A stretch of DNA of 64,000 nt from CAVPWP01 sp050789285 (GCF_050789285.1 NZ_JBOUVX010000001.1:1116001-1180000); one strand, 5' to 3'; numbered from the stretch's first letter, positions 32,617 through 41,774 are shown. Program-made: numbers and translations. Notes: generated from the letters alone by a model not told the origin.

Positions 32617-34926
32617 GTGCCACATCCGGCACTTTCTCCGCATCCGCTGACCCTCACCGCCGCCCGCCTCGCGCCGCGCGCGGTCTATGTGCTGGGGGCG
32701 GCTGCCTGTCTGGCCGTAGCGGGCGGGGTCGCGCCCTGGCCGCTGGCGGCCCGCCTGCTGTGGTCGGCGGCGGCCGGTCTTCTGGCGCTTGCCGCGGCGA
32801 TCTGGTTTCTGGCCTACCGGCGCGCGGCCGGGCGCGCGCAGCTTTTTCACGCCGTCTCGCGTTTCGTCGAACGCGACGCCTCGCCCAGCTTCACCACCGA
32901 CGCCGAAGGCGTGATCGGCTATCAGAACCGCGCCGCGCAGGAACGGTTCGGCGAACGCGACGGGGCCACGCTGGTGGCGGTGCTGGGCGACTATTTCGCC
33001 GCCCCCGCGACCGTTCTCCACCGCCTTCAGTCGCAGGCCGCGGTCAAGGGATCGGCGCGCGAGGATGTGGTGATGCGGCGCGGCCACATCCGCCTGTCCG
33101 TGCACGAAATCGGCCGGGACGGCTTTCTCTGGCGGCTTGAAGACATCGCCGAACGCACCGGCGCGGGCCGCGGCGGGGAAGGGATCAGCCTGCCCATGCT
33201 GACGGTCTCGAAGGCGGGAACCGTGCTGTTCATGAACGAGGCGATGCGCCGCCTGATCGGCGGGCGTGAAAGCGCGCTTGACCGCATCATCACCGACCTG
33301 CCGCTGCGGCCGGGCGACGTGCACGAGGTGGCCGCGCTGTCGGGGCGGGTGCGCAGCACGGTCCTGCAGATCGACAGCGCCGCCGGGCGCAGCGAGGTTT
33401 ACCTGCTGCCGGTCCTCGCCGACCGCGCGCAGGCGGCGGGCTGGCAGTTCTTCGACGCGCTTCCCGTGCCGATGCTCAAGCTTGCCGGGGACGGAACGGT
33501 GCAGTTGGCCAACCGCCTGGCCCGCGACCTGCTGGGCCATCCCGCGCCGCCGGCCACGCCGCTGTCGGACCTGCTCGAAGGGTTGGGCCGGTCGATTTCG
33601 GACTGGATGGCGGATGCGGCCGGGGGCCACGGGCTGAACCGGGCCGAGCTTGTGCGCGCACGCGCGCCTGCGCAGGACGTGTTCCTTCAGATCACTCTCG
33701 GGCGCATCGCCGACGAGGACGAGACGACGCTGGTCGCGGTCCTGCACGATGCGACCGAGCTCAAGACGCTCGAGGCGCAGTTCGTGCAAAGCCAGAAGAT
33801 GCAGGCGATCGGGCAGCTTGCCGGCGGCGTGGCGCACGATTTCAACAACCTTCTGACCGCGATCAGCGGCCACTGCGATCTGCTGCTGCTGCGCCATGAC
33901 GAGGGCGACCCCGACTATGGCGATCTCGTCCAGATCCACCAGAACGCCAATCGCGCGGCCAGTCTTGTCGGACAGCTGCTGGCGTTTTCGCGCAAGCAGA
34001 ACCTGCATCCCCAGCCGCTTGACCTGCGCGAGACGCTGTCGGACCTGACCCATCTTCTGAACCGCCTGGTGGGCGAGAAAGTGTCGCTCAGCCTGGTGCA
34101 CGACCCCGCGCTGATGATGGTGCGCGCCGACAAGCGCCAGCTGGAACAGGTGCTGATGAACCTTGTGGTCAACGCGCGCGACGCCATGCCCGAGGGCGGG
34201 CGGATCACGATCGAGACGCGGATGGAGCATGTCGCCACGCCGCTGCGCCGCAGCCGCGCCGAGGTTCCGGCAGGGGCCTATGTCGTCGTCCGGGTCGAGG
34301 ACGAGGGCACCGGCATCCCCGCCGACCAGCTGCCCAAGATCTTCGAGCCCTTCTTCACCACCAAGAAGACCGGCGAGGGGACGGGGCTTGGCCTGTCGAC
34401 CGCCTATGGGATCGTCAAGCAGACCGGGGGCTTCATCTTCGCCGACAGCGTCGTCGGGCAGGGGACAAGCTTCACGCTGTATTTCCCCGCCCATGAACGC
34501 GTGGAACCCGCGCCGGCCCAGGCAGCCGTTCCCGCGCCCCGGACCGCGACGCCCTTCAAGGGTGACGGCGTCATCCTTCTGGTCGAGGACGAGGCCCCGG
34601 TGCGCGCCTTCGCCTCGCGCGCGCTGCGGATGCGCGGCTATACCGTGCTCGAGGCCGAGAATGCCGAAGAGGCGCTGAAGACGCTCGAGAACGATGCGCT
34701 GTCGGTCGACATCTTCGTCACCGACGTGATCATGCCTGGCATGGACGGGCCAAGCTGGGTCAGAAAGGCGCTCGAAACGCGGCCGGGCACGCGCGTGGTC
34801 TTCGTGTCGGGCTATGCCGAAGACAGCCTTGCCGAAAGCCAGGCGCGGATCCCGCATTCCGTCTTCCTGCCCAAGCCCTTCTCGCTGTCGCAACTGACCG
34901 AAACGGTCCAGGCGCAGCTGCACTAG
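32617..34926 (+). CDS. cckA: Hybrid histidine kinase CckA
   Basis: A 769-residue membrane kinase. Two hydrophobic segments near the N-terminus are followed by PAS-like sensor domains (about 75-370), the dimerisation/phosphoacceptor domain with H407 in GGVAHDFNNLLTAISGH, an ATPase domain (NLVVNARDAMP, GTGIPADQLPKIFEPFFTTK, GEGTGLGLSTAYGIV) and a C-terminal receiver with D703 (VTDVIMPGMDG). This layout and the H-box are those of CckA, which passes phosphate through ChpT to CtrA. GTG at 32617 has AAAAGGGG six bases upstream and lies downstream of the CtrA box; ATG 32581 is possible but would sit too near that box. Confidence 0.9.
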   Translation: MPHPALSPHPLTLTAARLAPRAVYVLGAAACLAVAGGVAPWPLAARLLWSAAAGLLALAAAIWFLAYRRAAGRAQLFHAVSRFVERDASPSFTTDAEGVIGYQNRAAQERFGERDGATLVAVLGDYFAAPATVLHRLQSQAAVKGSAREDVVMRRGHIRLSVHEIGRDGFLWRLEDIAERTGAGRGGEGISLPMLTVSKAGTVLFMNEAMRRLIGGRESALDRIITDLPLRPGDVHEVAALSGRVRSTVLQIDSAAGRSEVYLLPVLADRAQAAGWQFFDALPVPMLKLAGDGTVQLANRLARDLLGHPAPPATPLSDLLEGLGRSISDWMADAAGGHGLNRAELVRARAPAQDVFLQITLGRIADEDETTLVAVLHDATELKTLEAQFVQSQKMQAIGQLAGGVAHDFNNLLTAISGHCDLLLLRHDEGDPDYGDLVQIHQNANRAASLVGQLLAFSRKQNLHPQPLDLRETLSDLTHLLNRLVGEKVSLSLVHDPALMMVRADKRQLEQVLMNLVVNARDAMPEGGRITIETRMEHVATPLRRSRAEVPAGAYVVVRVEDEGTGIPADQLPKIFEPFFTTKKTGEGTGLGLSTAYGIVKQTGGFIFADSVVGQGTSFTLYFPAHERVEPAPAQAAVPAPRTATPFKGDGVILLVEDEAPVRAFASRALRMRGYTVLEAENAEEALKTLENDALSVDIFVTDVIMPGMDGPSWVRKALETRPGTRVVFVSGYAEDSLAESQARIPHSVFLPKPFSLSQLTETVQAQLH

Positions 34927-35117
34927 CCTGACATGCCCCGCAGGATAGCGCCGACATCTGGGTGTGGCGGCGATCGGCGCGCGGGGCGGCTTGGGGCCAA
35001 TCCCGCATGGGCCCGGCGGCACGTGCCCTCCGCGGATGCGCGCGGGCGGGCTCTGGCGATCCGGGGTGGGCCCGCCACCGCGAGATCTGCGTGCGAGCGC
35101 GCCGTCGCGTTCCGTCG

Positions 35118-35132
35118 CTAACCGCTTCTTAA
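35118..35132 (+). promoter_or_regulatory. CtrA-like box upstream of recA, CTAA-N7-TTAAC
   Basis: Eight of nine fixed bases of the CtrA consensus match. It is 138 bp before the recA start, upstream of the SOS promoter, and might drive a second recA promoter. Confidence is moderate to low because of the mismatch and distance. Confidence 0.35.
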
Positions 35133-35168
35133 CCGATTCCGCAGTTAGGTGGGACTTGAAGAAAACTG

Positions 35169-35197
35169 TTGCGATGTTCTCCGTTTGATCTCATAAG
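35169..35197 (+). promoter_or_regulatory. Likely recA promoter
   Basis: TTGCGA (35169-35174) and CATAAG (35192-35197) are 17 bases apart; each matches four of six consensus bases. Predicted start of transcription is near 35204, directly before the SOS box. The gene-free stretch 34927-35270 otherwise holds only the CtrA-like box described above and GC-rich sequence without clear structure. Confidence 0.5.
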
Positions 35198-35205
35198 ATG
35201 AATGA

Positions 35206-35220
35206 GAACACAAGGCGAAC
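35206..35220 (+). promoter_or_regulatory. LexA (SOS) box GAAC-N7-GAAC before recA
   Basis: The direct repeat GAAC ACAAGGC GAAC is the exact reverse form of the alphaproteobacterial SOS box GTTC-N7-GTTC. It covers the predicted transcription start, so LexA would block recA until DNA damage. Confidence 0.85.
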
Positions 35221-35270
35221 ACAGGCAGTCATTGCCGCCCCCGGGCGGGTGTGGAATAAGGAACAGGACC

Positions 35271-36347
35271 ATGGCCACGGCAAGCATTCTCGAGATGACC
35301 GACAAACGCTCCACCGACAAGCAGAAGGCGCTCGATTCGGCGCTGGCGCAGATCGAACGCCAGTTCGGCAAGGGCTCGATCATGCGGCTTGGCGCCGACA
35401 ACCCGGTGCAGGAGATCGAGTCGACCTCGACCGGGTCGCTGGGCCTCGATATCGCGCTTGGCATCGGCGGGCTGCCGAAAGGCCGCATCGTCGAGATCTA
35501 TGGCCCCGAATCCTCGGGCAAGACGACGCTCACGCTGCATTGCGTGGCCGAGGAACAGAAGAAGGGCGGGGTCTGCGCCTTCGTCGACGCCGAGCATGCG
35601 CTTGACCCGCTTTACGCCCGCAAACTGGGCGTCAGCCTGGAAGAGTTGCTGATCTCGCAGCCCGACACCGGCGAACAGGCGCTCGAGATCACGGATACTC
35701 TGGTGCGCTCGGGCGCGGTCAGCATGGTCGTGGTCGACTCGGTCGCCGCGCTCACGCCCAAGGCGGAACTCGAGGGCGACATGGGCGACGCGCAGGTCGG
35801 CGCCCAGGCGCGGCTCATGAGCCAGGCGATGCGCAAGCTCACGGCCTCGATCAGCCGGTCGAACTGCATGGTGATCTTCATCAACCAGATCCGCATGAAG
35901 ATCGGCGTCATGTTCGGCAGCCCCGAAACGACGACGGGCGGCAACGCGCTCAAGTTCTATTCTTCGGTCCGTCTCGACATCCGCCGCATCGGCGCGATCA
36001 AGGACCGCGACGAAGTGGTGGGCAACACCACGCGCGTGAAGGTCGTCAAGAACAAGGTCGCCCCGCCGTTCAAGCAGGTCGAGTTCGACATCATGTACGG
36101 CGAGGGGATCTCGAAGACCGGCGAACTGCTCGACCTTGGCGTCAAGGCCGGTGTGGTCGAGAAATCGGGCAGCTGGTTTTCCTATGGCGACGAGCGCATC
36201 GGGCAGGGGCGTGAGAACGCCAAGCAGTTTCTGAAGGACAATCCCGCCGTCGCGCTTGCCATCGAGGACAAGATCCGCGCCGCGCACGGGCTCGACTTCG
36301 ACATGGGCGCCACCGACGACACCGACGAGGTGCTGGCCGAGGAATGA
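35271..36347 (+). CDS. recA: Recombinase A
   Basis: A 358-residue RecA. Walker A GPESSGKTT, the VDAEHALDP segment, Walker B MVVVDSVAAL, the L2 loop GNALKFYSSVRLDIRR and an acidic C-terminal tail (ATDDTDEVLAEE) are all normal. It forms filaments on single-stranded DNA for strand exchange and SOS induction. The ATG follows AAGGAACAGGACC; an upstream frame is open but covers the SOS box. A strong terminator follows. Confidence 0.97.
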   Translation: MATASILEMTDKRSTDKQKALDSALAQIERQFGKGSIMRLGADNPVQEIESTSTGSLGLDIALGIGGLPKGRIVEIYGPESSGKTTLTLHCVAEEQKKGGVCAFVDAEHALDPLYARKLGVSLEELLISQPDTGEQALEITDTLVRSGAVSMVVVDSVAALTPKAELEGDMGDAQVGAQARLMSQAMRKLTASISRSNCMVIFINQIRMKIGVMFGSPETTTGGNALKFYSSVRLDIRRIGAIKDRDEVVGNTTRVKVVKNKVAPPFKQVEFDIMYGEGISKTGELLDLGVKAGVVEKSGSWFSYGDERIGQGRENAKQFLKDNPAVALAIEDKIRAAHGLDFDMGATDDTDEVLAEE

Positions 36348-36669
36348 CCGCTGACGACCGGGGACCGCCGGTCGCGGCCAGCCGGGCCTGCACGATCCTG
36401 GCCCATCCCAACCGATCCCGGCCCCGGCATCCTTTGCCGGGGCCGTTCGTTTCCCCAGGGCGACGCCTTGGGCAGGGCAGGCGGCCCGCGCGCGCCTTTC
36501 CGCGCCACCTGTCCGGATCACTCCTCGGGCGACCTTTCCCCGTGACCTTGCCCTGTCGGCTGCGCCTTAAGGATCGGCCTGCCCGGGAATGCCGCGACGA
36601 GGAACGCCCCCTGTGGACAGACCCGCCTCTTGCGCATAGATCAGGACGACCCCTGATCCCGGAACGCCC
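36348..36669. other. 322-bp gap between recA and alaS
   Basis: It holds the recA terminator (36419-36454). Further on, TGGACA at 36614-36619 with a poor -10 (CATAGAT region, 36635-36641) is a weak candidate alaS promoter. An open frame of 109 codons covering the gap from 36344 is Arg/Pro-rich and lacks features of a gene. I see no leader peptide or riboswitch fold. Confidence 0.4.
36419..36454 (+). terminator. Intrinsic terminator of recA
   Basis: Arms CGGCCCCGGCA and TGCCGGGGCCG form an 11-base perfect stem with a TCCTT loop, followed by the T-rich tail TTCGTTTCC. It lies 71 bp after the recA stop. Confidence 0.85.
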
Positions 36670-39330
36670 ATGACCAGCCTGAACGACATCCGCGCGACCT
36701 TCCTCGGGTTCTTCGAGACGAACGACCACCGGGTCGTCGACAGCTCGCCCCTTGTGCCGCGCAACGACCCGACGCTGATGTTCACGAACTCGGGGATGGT
36801 GCAGTTCAAGAACGTCTTCACCGGCGTCGAACATCGCGACTATGTCCGCGCCACCACCGCGCAGAAATGCGTGCGCGCGGGCGGCAAGCACAACGACCTC
36901 GACAACGTGGGCTACACCGCGCGCCACCACACCTTCTTCGAGATGCTCGGCAACTTCTCGTTCGGCGACTACTTCAAGGAGGCCGCGATTCCCTTCGCCT
37001 GGGACCTCATCACCAAGGAATTCGGCATCTCGAAGGACCGGCTGCTGGTCACCGTCTACCACACCGACGACGAGGCGGCCCAGATCTGGAAGACATACGC
37101 CGGTCTGCCGGACGAGCGGATCATCCGCATCCCGACGTCCGACAACTTCTGGCAGATGGGCCCGACCGGCCCCTGCGGCCCCTGCACCGAGATCTTCTAC
37201 GACCACGGCGATCACATCCCCGGCGGCCCCCCGGGCAGCCCCGACGAGGACGGCGACCGGTTCATCGAGATCTGGAACCTCGTCTTCATGCAGTACGAAC
37301 AGTTCGAGGACGGCACCCGGCGCGAGCTTGGCGCCCAGTCGATCGACACCGGGATGGGCCTTGAACGGATCGGCGCGCTGCTTCAGGGCAAGCACGACAA
37401 TTACGACACCGACCTCATGCGCGCGCTGATCGAGGCCTGTGCCCATGCCACAAGCTCGGATCCCGACGGGCCGGGCCGCATCCACCACCGCGTCATCGCC
37501 GATCACCTGCGCTCCACCAGCTTCCTGATCGCCGACGGCGTCATGCCCTCGAACGAGGGCCGCGGCTATGTCCTGCGCCGCATCATGCGGCGCGCCATGC
37601 GCCATGCCCATCTTCTGGGAGCGAAGGACCCGGTCATGTACCGTCTGGTGCCCGCGCTCGTGATGCAGATGGGCCAGGCCTACCCCGAACTGGGCCGCGC
37701 CCAGCCGCTGATCGAAGAGACGCTGAAGCTCGAGGAGAGCCGTTTCCGCGAAACGCTCGACCGCGGGCTCAGGCTTCTGGACGAGGAACTGGCCCATCTG
37801 CCCGACAGGGCCGACCTGCCAGGGGCGGCGGCCTTCAAGCTTTACGATACCTATGGCTTCCCGCTCGACCTGACGCAGGACGCGCTGCGCGAGCGTGGCC
37901 GCGCGGTCGACGTGGCGGGCTTCGACGCAGCGATGGCCGAACAGAAGGCCAAGGCCCGTGCCGCCTGGGCGGGTTCCGGCGAAACCGCCGACGCCGCGCT
38001 CTGGTTCGACATCGCCGAGCGTGACGGCACCACCGAGTTCCTGGGCTACGACACCGAGACGGCCGAAGGCCAGATTCGCGCCATCGTGCTGGGCGGCGCC
38101 GAAGTGCCAGAGGCCAGCGCGGGCGACAGTGTGCTGATCGTTCTGAACCAGACGCCGTTCTACGCCGAAGCCGGCGGCCAGGTCGGCGACAGCGGCGTGC
38201 TGCGCACCGACACCGGGGTTGCACGCATCACCGACACCCGGAAGACCGCAGGCGTCTTCATCCACGTCGCCGACGTCACCGAAGGCCGCATCGCCACCGG
38301 GACCGGCGCCGAATTGCGGGTCAACCACGACCGGCGCAGCGCGATCCGGGCCAACCACTCGGCCACCCACCTTCTGCACGAGGCACTGCGCGAGGCGCTT
38401 GGCGAGCATGTCGCCCAGCGAGGATCGCTCAACGCGCCCGACCGGCTGCGTTTCGACTTCAGCCATTCGAAGGCCATGACGCCCGAGGAACTGGTCCGGG
38501 TCGAGGCCGAGGTGAACGCCTTCATCCGCCAGAATTCGAAGGTCGAGACCCGCATCATGACCCCCGACGACGCCCGCGCCATCGGCGCCCAGGCGCTCTT
38601 CGGCGAGAAATACGGCGACGAGGTGCGCGTGGTGTCGATGGGCGAGGCGCCCACCGGGAAGGGCCTGAACGGCCGGACCTGGTCGATCGAGCTCTGCGGC
38701 GGCACCCACGTCCGCCAGACGGGCGATATCGGCCTGTTCGTGACGCTGGGGGAAAGCGCCTCCTCGGCCGGCGTGCGCCGGATCGAGGCGCTGACCGGCC
38801 AGGCCGCCTTCGACCACCTCGCCGGACAGGACCGCAAGCTGGCCGAGGTTGCGGCTGTCCTCAAGGCCCGACCCGAGGATGCCCCGGACCGGGTGCGCGC
38901 GCTGCTCGACGAACGCAAGGCGCTGCAGGCCGAGGTGGCCGACCTGCGCCGCAAGATCGCCCTAGGCGGCGGCAGCGGGGCCGAGGGCGGCGAGGTGCCG
39001 AGAACCGTGAACGGCGTCACCTTCCTCGCCCAGGTGCTCGATGGCGTGCCCGGACGCGATCTGCCGGGCCTGATCGACGCGCTGAAGGCGCGGGTGGGCA
39101 GCGGCGCGGTTCTTCTGATCAGCGAGGCCGACGGCAAGGCCGCCGTGGCTGCGGGGGTGACGACCGACCTGACCGGTCGCCTCTCGGCGGTGGACATCGC
39201 CCGCGCGGCGGTCGAGGCGCTTGGCGGCAAGGGCGGCGGTGGCCGGCCCGACATGGCGCAGGGCGGGGCCAAGAGCGCCGAGAACGCCGCGGCCGCCATT
39301 GCCGCCGCCGAAGCCGCGTTGAAAGGATAG
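36670..39330 (+). CDS. alaS: Alanyl-tRNA synthetase
   Basis: An 886-residue AlaRS. It contains the class II catalytic core (LMFTNSGMVQFKNVF, GKHNDLDNVGYTARHHTFFEMLGN), the editing domain with HSATHLLHEALRE and the C-terminal CGGTHV zinc motif, and a C-Ala region ending in an Ala-rich helix. Length is typical. It charges tRNA-Ala in the cytoplasm. The DUF1330 gene follows by three bases, suggesting cotranscription. Confidence 0.97.
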   Translation: MTSLNDIRATFLGFFETNDHRVVDSSPLVPRNDPTLMFTNSGMVQFKNVFTGVEHRDYVRATTAQKCVRAGGKHNDLDNVGYTARHHTFFEMLGNFSFGDYFKEAAIPFAWDLITKEFGISKDRLLVTVYHTDDEAAQIWKTYAGLPDERIIRIPTSDNFWQMGPTGPCGPCTEIFYDHGDHIPGGPPGSPDEDGDRFIEIWNLVFMQYEQFEDGTRRELGAQSIDTGMGLERIGALLQGKHDNYDTDLMRALIEACAHATSSDPDGPGRIHHRVIADHLRSTSFLIADGVMPSNEGRGYVLRRIMRRAMRHAHLLGAKDPVMYRLVPALVMQMGQAYPELGRAQPLIEETLKLEESRFRETLDRGLRLLDEELAHLPDRADLPGAAAFKLYDTYGFPLDLTQDALRERGRAVDVAGFDAAMAEQKAKARAAWAGSGETADAALWFDIAERDGTTEFLGYDTETAEGQIRAIVLGGAEVPEASAGDSVLIVLNQTPFYAEAGGQVGDSGVLRTDTGVARITDTRKTAGVFIHVADVTEGRIATGTGAELRVNHDRRSAIRANHSATHLLHEALREALGEHVAQRGSLNAPDRLRFDFSHSKAMTPEELVRVEAEVNAFIRQNSKVETRIMTPDDARAIGAQALFGEKYGDEVRVVSMGEAPTGKGLNGRTWSIELCGGTHVRQTGDIGLFVTLGESASSAGVRRIEALTGQAAFDHLAGQDRKLAEVAAVLKARPEDAPDRVRALLDERKALQAEVADLRRKIALGGGSGAEGGEVPRTVNGVTFLAQVLDGVPGRDLPGLIDALKARVGSGAVLLISEADGKAAVAAGVTTDLTGRLSAVDIARAAVEALGGKGGGGRPDMAQGGAKSAENAAAAIAAAEAALKG

Positions 39331-39333
39331 ACC

Positions 39334-39621
39334 ATGCCCGCCTTCTGGATCGCCCACGTCAAGGTGCACGACGCCGAGGCCTATGGCCGCTATGCCAGCC
39401 TCGCGACCCAGGCCATCGCCGAACATGGCGGGCAGTTCATCGCCCGCGGCGGCCGCTACGTGCAGCTGGAAGGCCCCGACCGGCCGCGCAACGTGGTCGC
39501 GCGCTTCCCCTCGCTCGAGGCGGCTGAGGCCTGCTACCGCTCGCCCCACTACCAGGAGGCGCTGAGCCACGCCAGGGGCGCGGCCGACCGCGAACTCGTC
39601 ATCGTCGAATACGAGGACTAG
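39334..39621 (+). CDS. DUF1330 family protein
   Basis: A 95-residue ferredoxin-like (dimeric alpha-beta barrel) protein: FWIAHVKVHDAEAYGRY, GGQFIARGGRYVQLEG, FPSLEAAEACYRSPHYQEAL. This is the standard DUF1330 pattern. Molecular role is unknown. It directly follows alaS and precedes a terminator-repeat shared with another convergent junction in this window. Confidence 0.9.
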   Translation: MPAFWIAHVKVHDAEAYGRYASLATQAIAEHGGQFIARGGRYVQLEGPDRPRNVVARFPSLEAAEACYRSPHYQEALSHARGAADRELVIVEYED

Positions 39622-39655
39622 GCCCGCCGCCGATCATCGCGGTCTTCTTCTCTTG

Positions 39656-39693
39656 AGCAATACTCCGGGGAGCGCGAGGGGCTGGCCCCTCGC
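39656..39693. terminator. Intergenic repeat with hairpin GCGAGGGG-ctgg-CCCCTCGC (copy 1)
   Basis: The core reads ACTCCGGGGAGCGCGAGGGG followed by the matching arm. It lies between two converging genes (DUF1330 and typA), so the hairpin can end both transcripts. The same element, with a longer stem, recurs at 53722-53766, also between convergent genes; such sequences are probably a dispersed family in the genome. Confidence 0.7.
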
Positions 39694-39701
39694 ATCCCGC
39701 C

Positions 39702-41522
39702 TCAGGTTTCGGCGCGCGACTGCCGCTTGCGCTCGTGCGGGTCGAGAAAGCGCTTTCTCAGCCGGATCGCGTTCGGCGTGACCTCGACCAGTTCGTCGTC
39801 GTCGATATAGGCGATCGCCTCTTCCAGCGAAAACCGCACCATCGGCGTCAACCGCACGGCGTCATCGGTGCCCGAGGCGCGGACGTTGGTCAGCTTCTTG
39901 CCCTTCAGCGGATTGACCTCGAGATCGTTGTCGCGGCTGTGCTCGCCGATGATCATGCCCTGGTAGACCTCTTCCTGCGGGCCGATGAACAGCCGTCCGC
40001 GCTCTTCGAGGTTCCACAGCGCGTAGGCCACCGATTGCCCGGCCTCCATCGAGATCAGCACACCTGCGCGCCGGCCGGGGATCGCCCCCTTGTGCGGCGC
40101 CCAGCCGTGGAAGACGCGGTTCAGAACGCCCGTGCCGCGCGTGTCGGTCAGGAACTCGCCGTGATAGCCGATCAGCCCGCGCGATGGCACATGCGCGATG
40201 ATCCGCGTCTTGCCGGCCCCGGCCGGCTTCATCTCGGCCAGGTCGCCGCGCCGCGCGCCGGTGATCTTCTCGATGACCGCGCCGGTGTACTCGTCGTCGA
40301 CGTCGATCGTCACTTCCTCGATCGGCTCGAGCTTGCCGTCCTCGCCGTCGCGCAGGATCACCTGCGGGCGCGAAATCGACAGTTCGAACCCCTCGCGGCG
40401 CATGTTCTCGATCAGCACGCCCATCTGCAATTCGCCCCGGCCCGAGACCTCGAAGGCGTCACCGCCCGGCGTGTCGGCGACCTTGATGGCGACGTTCGAT
40501 TCCGCTTCCTTCATCAGCCGCTCGCGGATCACGCGCGACTGCACCTTCTTGCCGTCGCGGCCGGCCAGCGGGCTGTCGTTGATCCCGAAGGTGACCGAGA
40601 TCGTCGGCGGGTCGATCGGCTGGGCGGGCAGGGGCGTGTCGACCGCAAGCGCGCAAAGCGTATCCGACACGGTGGCCTTCGACATGCCCGCGACGGTGAC
40701 GATGTCGCCGGCCTCGGCCGTCTCGATCGTCTGCTGCGACAGGCCCCGGAAGGCGAGGATCTTGGTCACGCGGAACTGCTCGATCTTCTGCCCGATGCGG
40801 CTCAGCGCCTGGATCGTCGCGCCCGTGGTCAGCCGCCCGCTTTCGATGCGGCCGGTCAGGATGCGCCCGATGAAGGGGTCCGCGCTCAGCGTTGTGGCCA
40901 GCATGCGGAACGGTTCTTCGACGCGGCTGGTCTGGCGCGGCGGCGGCACGTGGGCCACGATCAGGTTGAACAGGGCCGACAGGTCCTTGCGCGGGCCGTC
41001 CAGTTCCTCGTCGGCCCAGCCCGAGCGGCCCGAGGCGTAAAGATGCGGAAAGTCGAGCTGGTCCTCGTCGGCGTCGAGCGCGGCGAAAAGATCGAAGACC
41101 TCGTTCAGTGCGCGGTCGGGCTCGGCGTCGGGCTTGTCGACCTTGTTCAGCACCACGATCGGGCGCAGGCCCAGCGCCAGCGCCTTCGAGGTGACGAACT
41201 TGGTCTGCGGCATCGGCCCTTCGGCCGCGTCCACCAGAAGGACGACGCCGTCGACCATGCTCAGGATGCGTTCGACCTCGCCGCCGAAATCGGCGTGGCC
41301 GGGGGTGTCGACGATGTTGATCCGCGTGCCCTTCCATTCGACCGAGGTGCACTTGGCCAGGATGGTGATCCCTCGTTCGCGTTCGATGTCGTTGGAATCC
41401 ATCGCCCGCTCGGCCACCGCCTGCCCGACGCGGAAGGCGCCCGACTGCTTCAGAAGCTCGTCGACAAGCGTGGTCTTGCCGTGGTCGACATGGGCGATGA
41501 TGGCGATGTTGCGCAGCTTCAT
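39702..41522 (-). CDS. typA: Ribosome-associated GTPase TypA/BipA
   Basis: A 606-residue translational GTPase. The G1 loop AHVDHGKTTL is at residues 9-18, G3 is DTPGHADF and G4 is LNKVDKPD; domains II, III and V and the TypA-specific C-terminal domain follow (NLEERGRLFIGPQEEVYQGMIIG). It aids ribosome assembly and stress or cold adaptation. ATG 41522 gives the family N-terminus MKLRNIAII; the upstream open frame is not conserved in character. It is divergent from the cysS leader. Confidence 0.96.
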   Translation of the reverse strand: MKLRNIAIIAHVDHGKTTLVDELLKQSGAFRVGQAVAERAMDSNDIERERGITILAKCTSVEWKGTRINIVDTPGHADFGGEVERILSMVDGVVLLVDAAEGPMPQTKFVTSKALALGLRPIVVLNKVDKPDAEPDRALNEVFDLFAALDADEDQLDFPHLYASGRSGWADEELDGPRKDLSALFNLIVAHVPPPRQTSRVEEPFRMLATTLSADPFIGRILTGRIESGRLTTGATIQALSRIGQKIEQFRVTKILAFRGLSQQTIETAEAGDIVTVAGMSKATVSDTLCALAVDTPLPAQPIDPPTISVTFGINDSPLAGRDGKKVQSRVIRERLMKEAESNVAIKVADTPGGDAFEVSGRGELQMGVLIENMRREGFELSISRPQVILRDGEDGKLEPIEEVTIDVDDEYTGAVIEKITGARRGDLAEMKPAGAGKTRIIAHVPSRGLIGYHGEFLTDTRGTGVLNRVFHGWAPHKGAIPGRRAGVLISMEAGQSVAYALWNLEERGRLFIGPQEEVYQGMIIGEHSRDNDLEVNPLKGKKLTNVRASGTDDAVRLTPMVRFSLEEAIAYIDDDELVEVTPNAIRLRKRFLDPHERKRQSRAET

Positions 41523-41613
41523 GGGGGCCGGTCCTATGGGGGATTGCGCGCCTGCTAGCGCGCCCCGCGCCGGAAGGCCAGAGCGAAACGACATCGCGCC
41601 CGATCCGCCACGC

Positions 41614-41642
41614 TGGACGAACCCTCGCGCCTCTGCTAAGGC
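41614..41642 (+). promoter_or_regulatory. Possible promoter of the cysS leader
   Basis: TGGACG (41614-41619) and TAAGGC (41637-41642) are 17 bases apart. The -10 is poor. If used, the transcript would begin at about the first base of the small Cys-rich frame (41651), giving a leaderless mRNA. Otherwise AAGG at 41638-41641 would be its ribosome site. Confidence 0.25.
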
Positions 41643-41650
41643 CTTGCGGC

Positions 41651-41692
41651 ATGACGACCCTGTGCATCATTCGCTGCTGCATTCTCCGCTGA
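41651..41692 (+). CDS. Candidate cysteine leader peptide MTTLCIIRCCILR
   Basis: A 13-codon frame with an ATG, three TGC Cys codons (positions 5, 9 and 10) and TGA, in the gap upstream of cysS. Cys is normally near one percent of residues, so three in 13, two adjacent, directly before cysteinyl-tRNA synthetase is striking. AAGG lies nine bases before the ATG. By analogy with amino-acid leader peptides, ribosome stalling on the Cys codons when Cys-tRNA is low would change folding of the 80 bases before cysS. This is inference; I cannot rule out chance, and the peptide is too short for coding statistics. Confidence 0.55.
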   Translation: MTTLCIIRCCILR

Positions 41693-41703
41693 CAACAGTC
41701 ACG

Positions 41704-41769
41704 CGGGCCGGTCCTCTTTTCCTCAAGACAAGATCACGCTAAGGCCCGCGGGCACCCGACCCGAAGGAC
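41704..41769 (+). promoter_or_regulatory. Leader segment with alternative pairings before cysS
   Basis: GCGGGCC (41704-41710) can pair with GGCCCGC (41743-41749). As an alternative, GTCCT (41711-41715) can pair with AGGAC (41765-41769), which is part of the cysS ribosome site; the two cannot form as a simple nested fold. A T-rich run TCTTTTCC lies at 41715-41722. GCTAAGGCC occurs both at 41635-41643 and 41738-41746. This arrangement suits a switch between free and hidden ribosome site. Confidence 0.4.
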
Positions 41770-41774
41770 GCCCC

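Noticed and set aside
35176..35190. Possible second SOS box GTTC-N7-GATC
   Set aside because: One fixed base differs, and the exact box at 35206-35220 explains LexA control.
36560..36580. TTAA upstream of alaS as a CtrA site
   Set aside because: There is no second TTAA-like half at seven bases on either side.
36344..36673. Frame of 109 codons between recA and alaS
   Set aside because: It spans the recA terminator and is Arg/Pro-rich without any motif.
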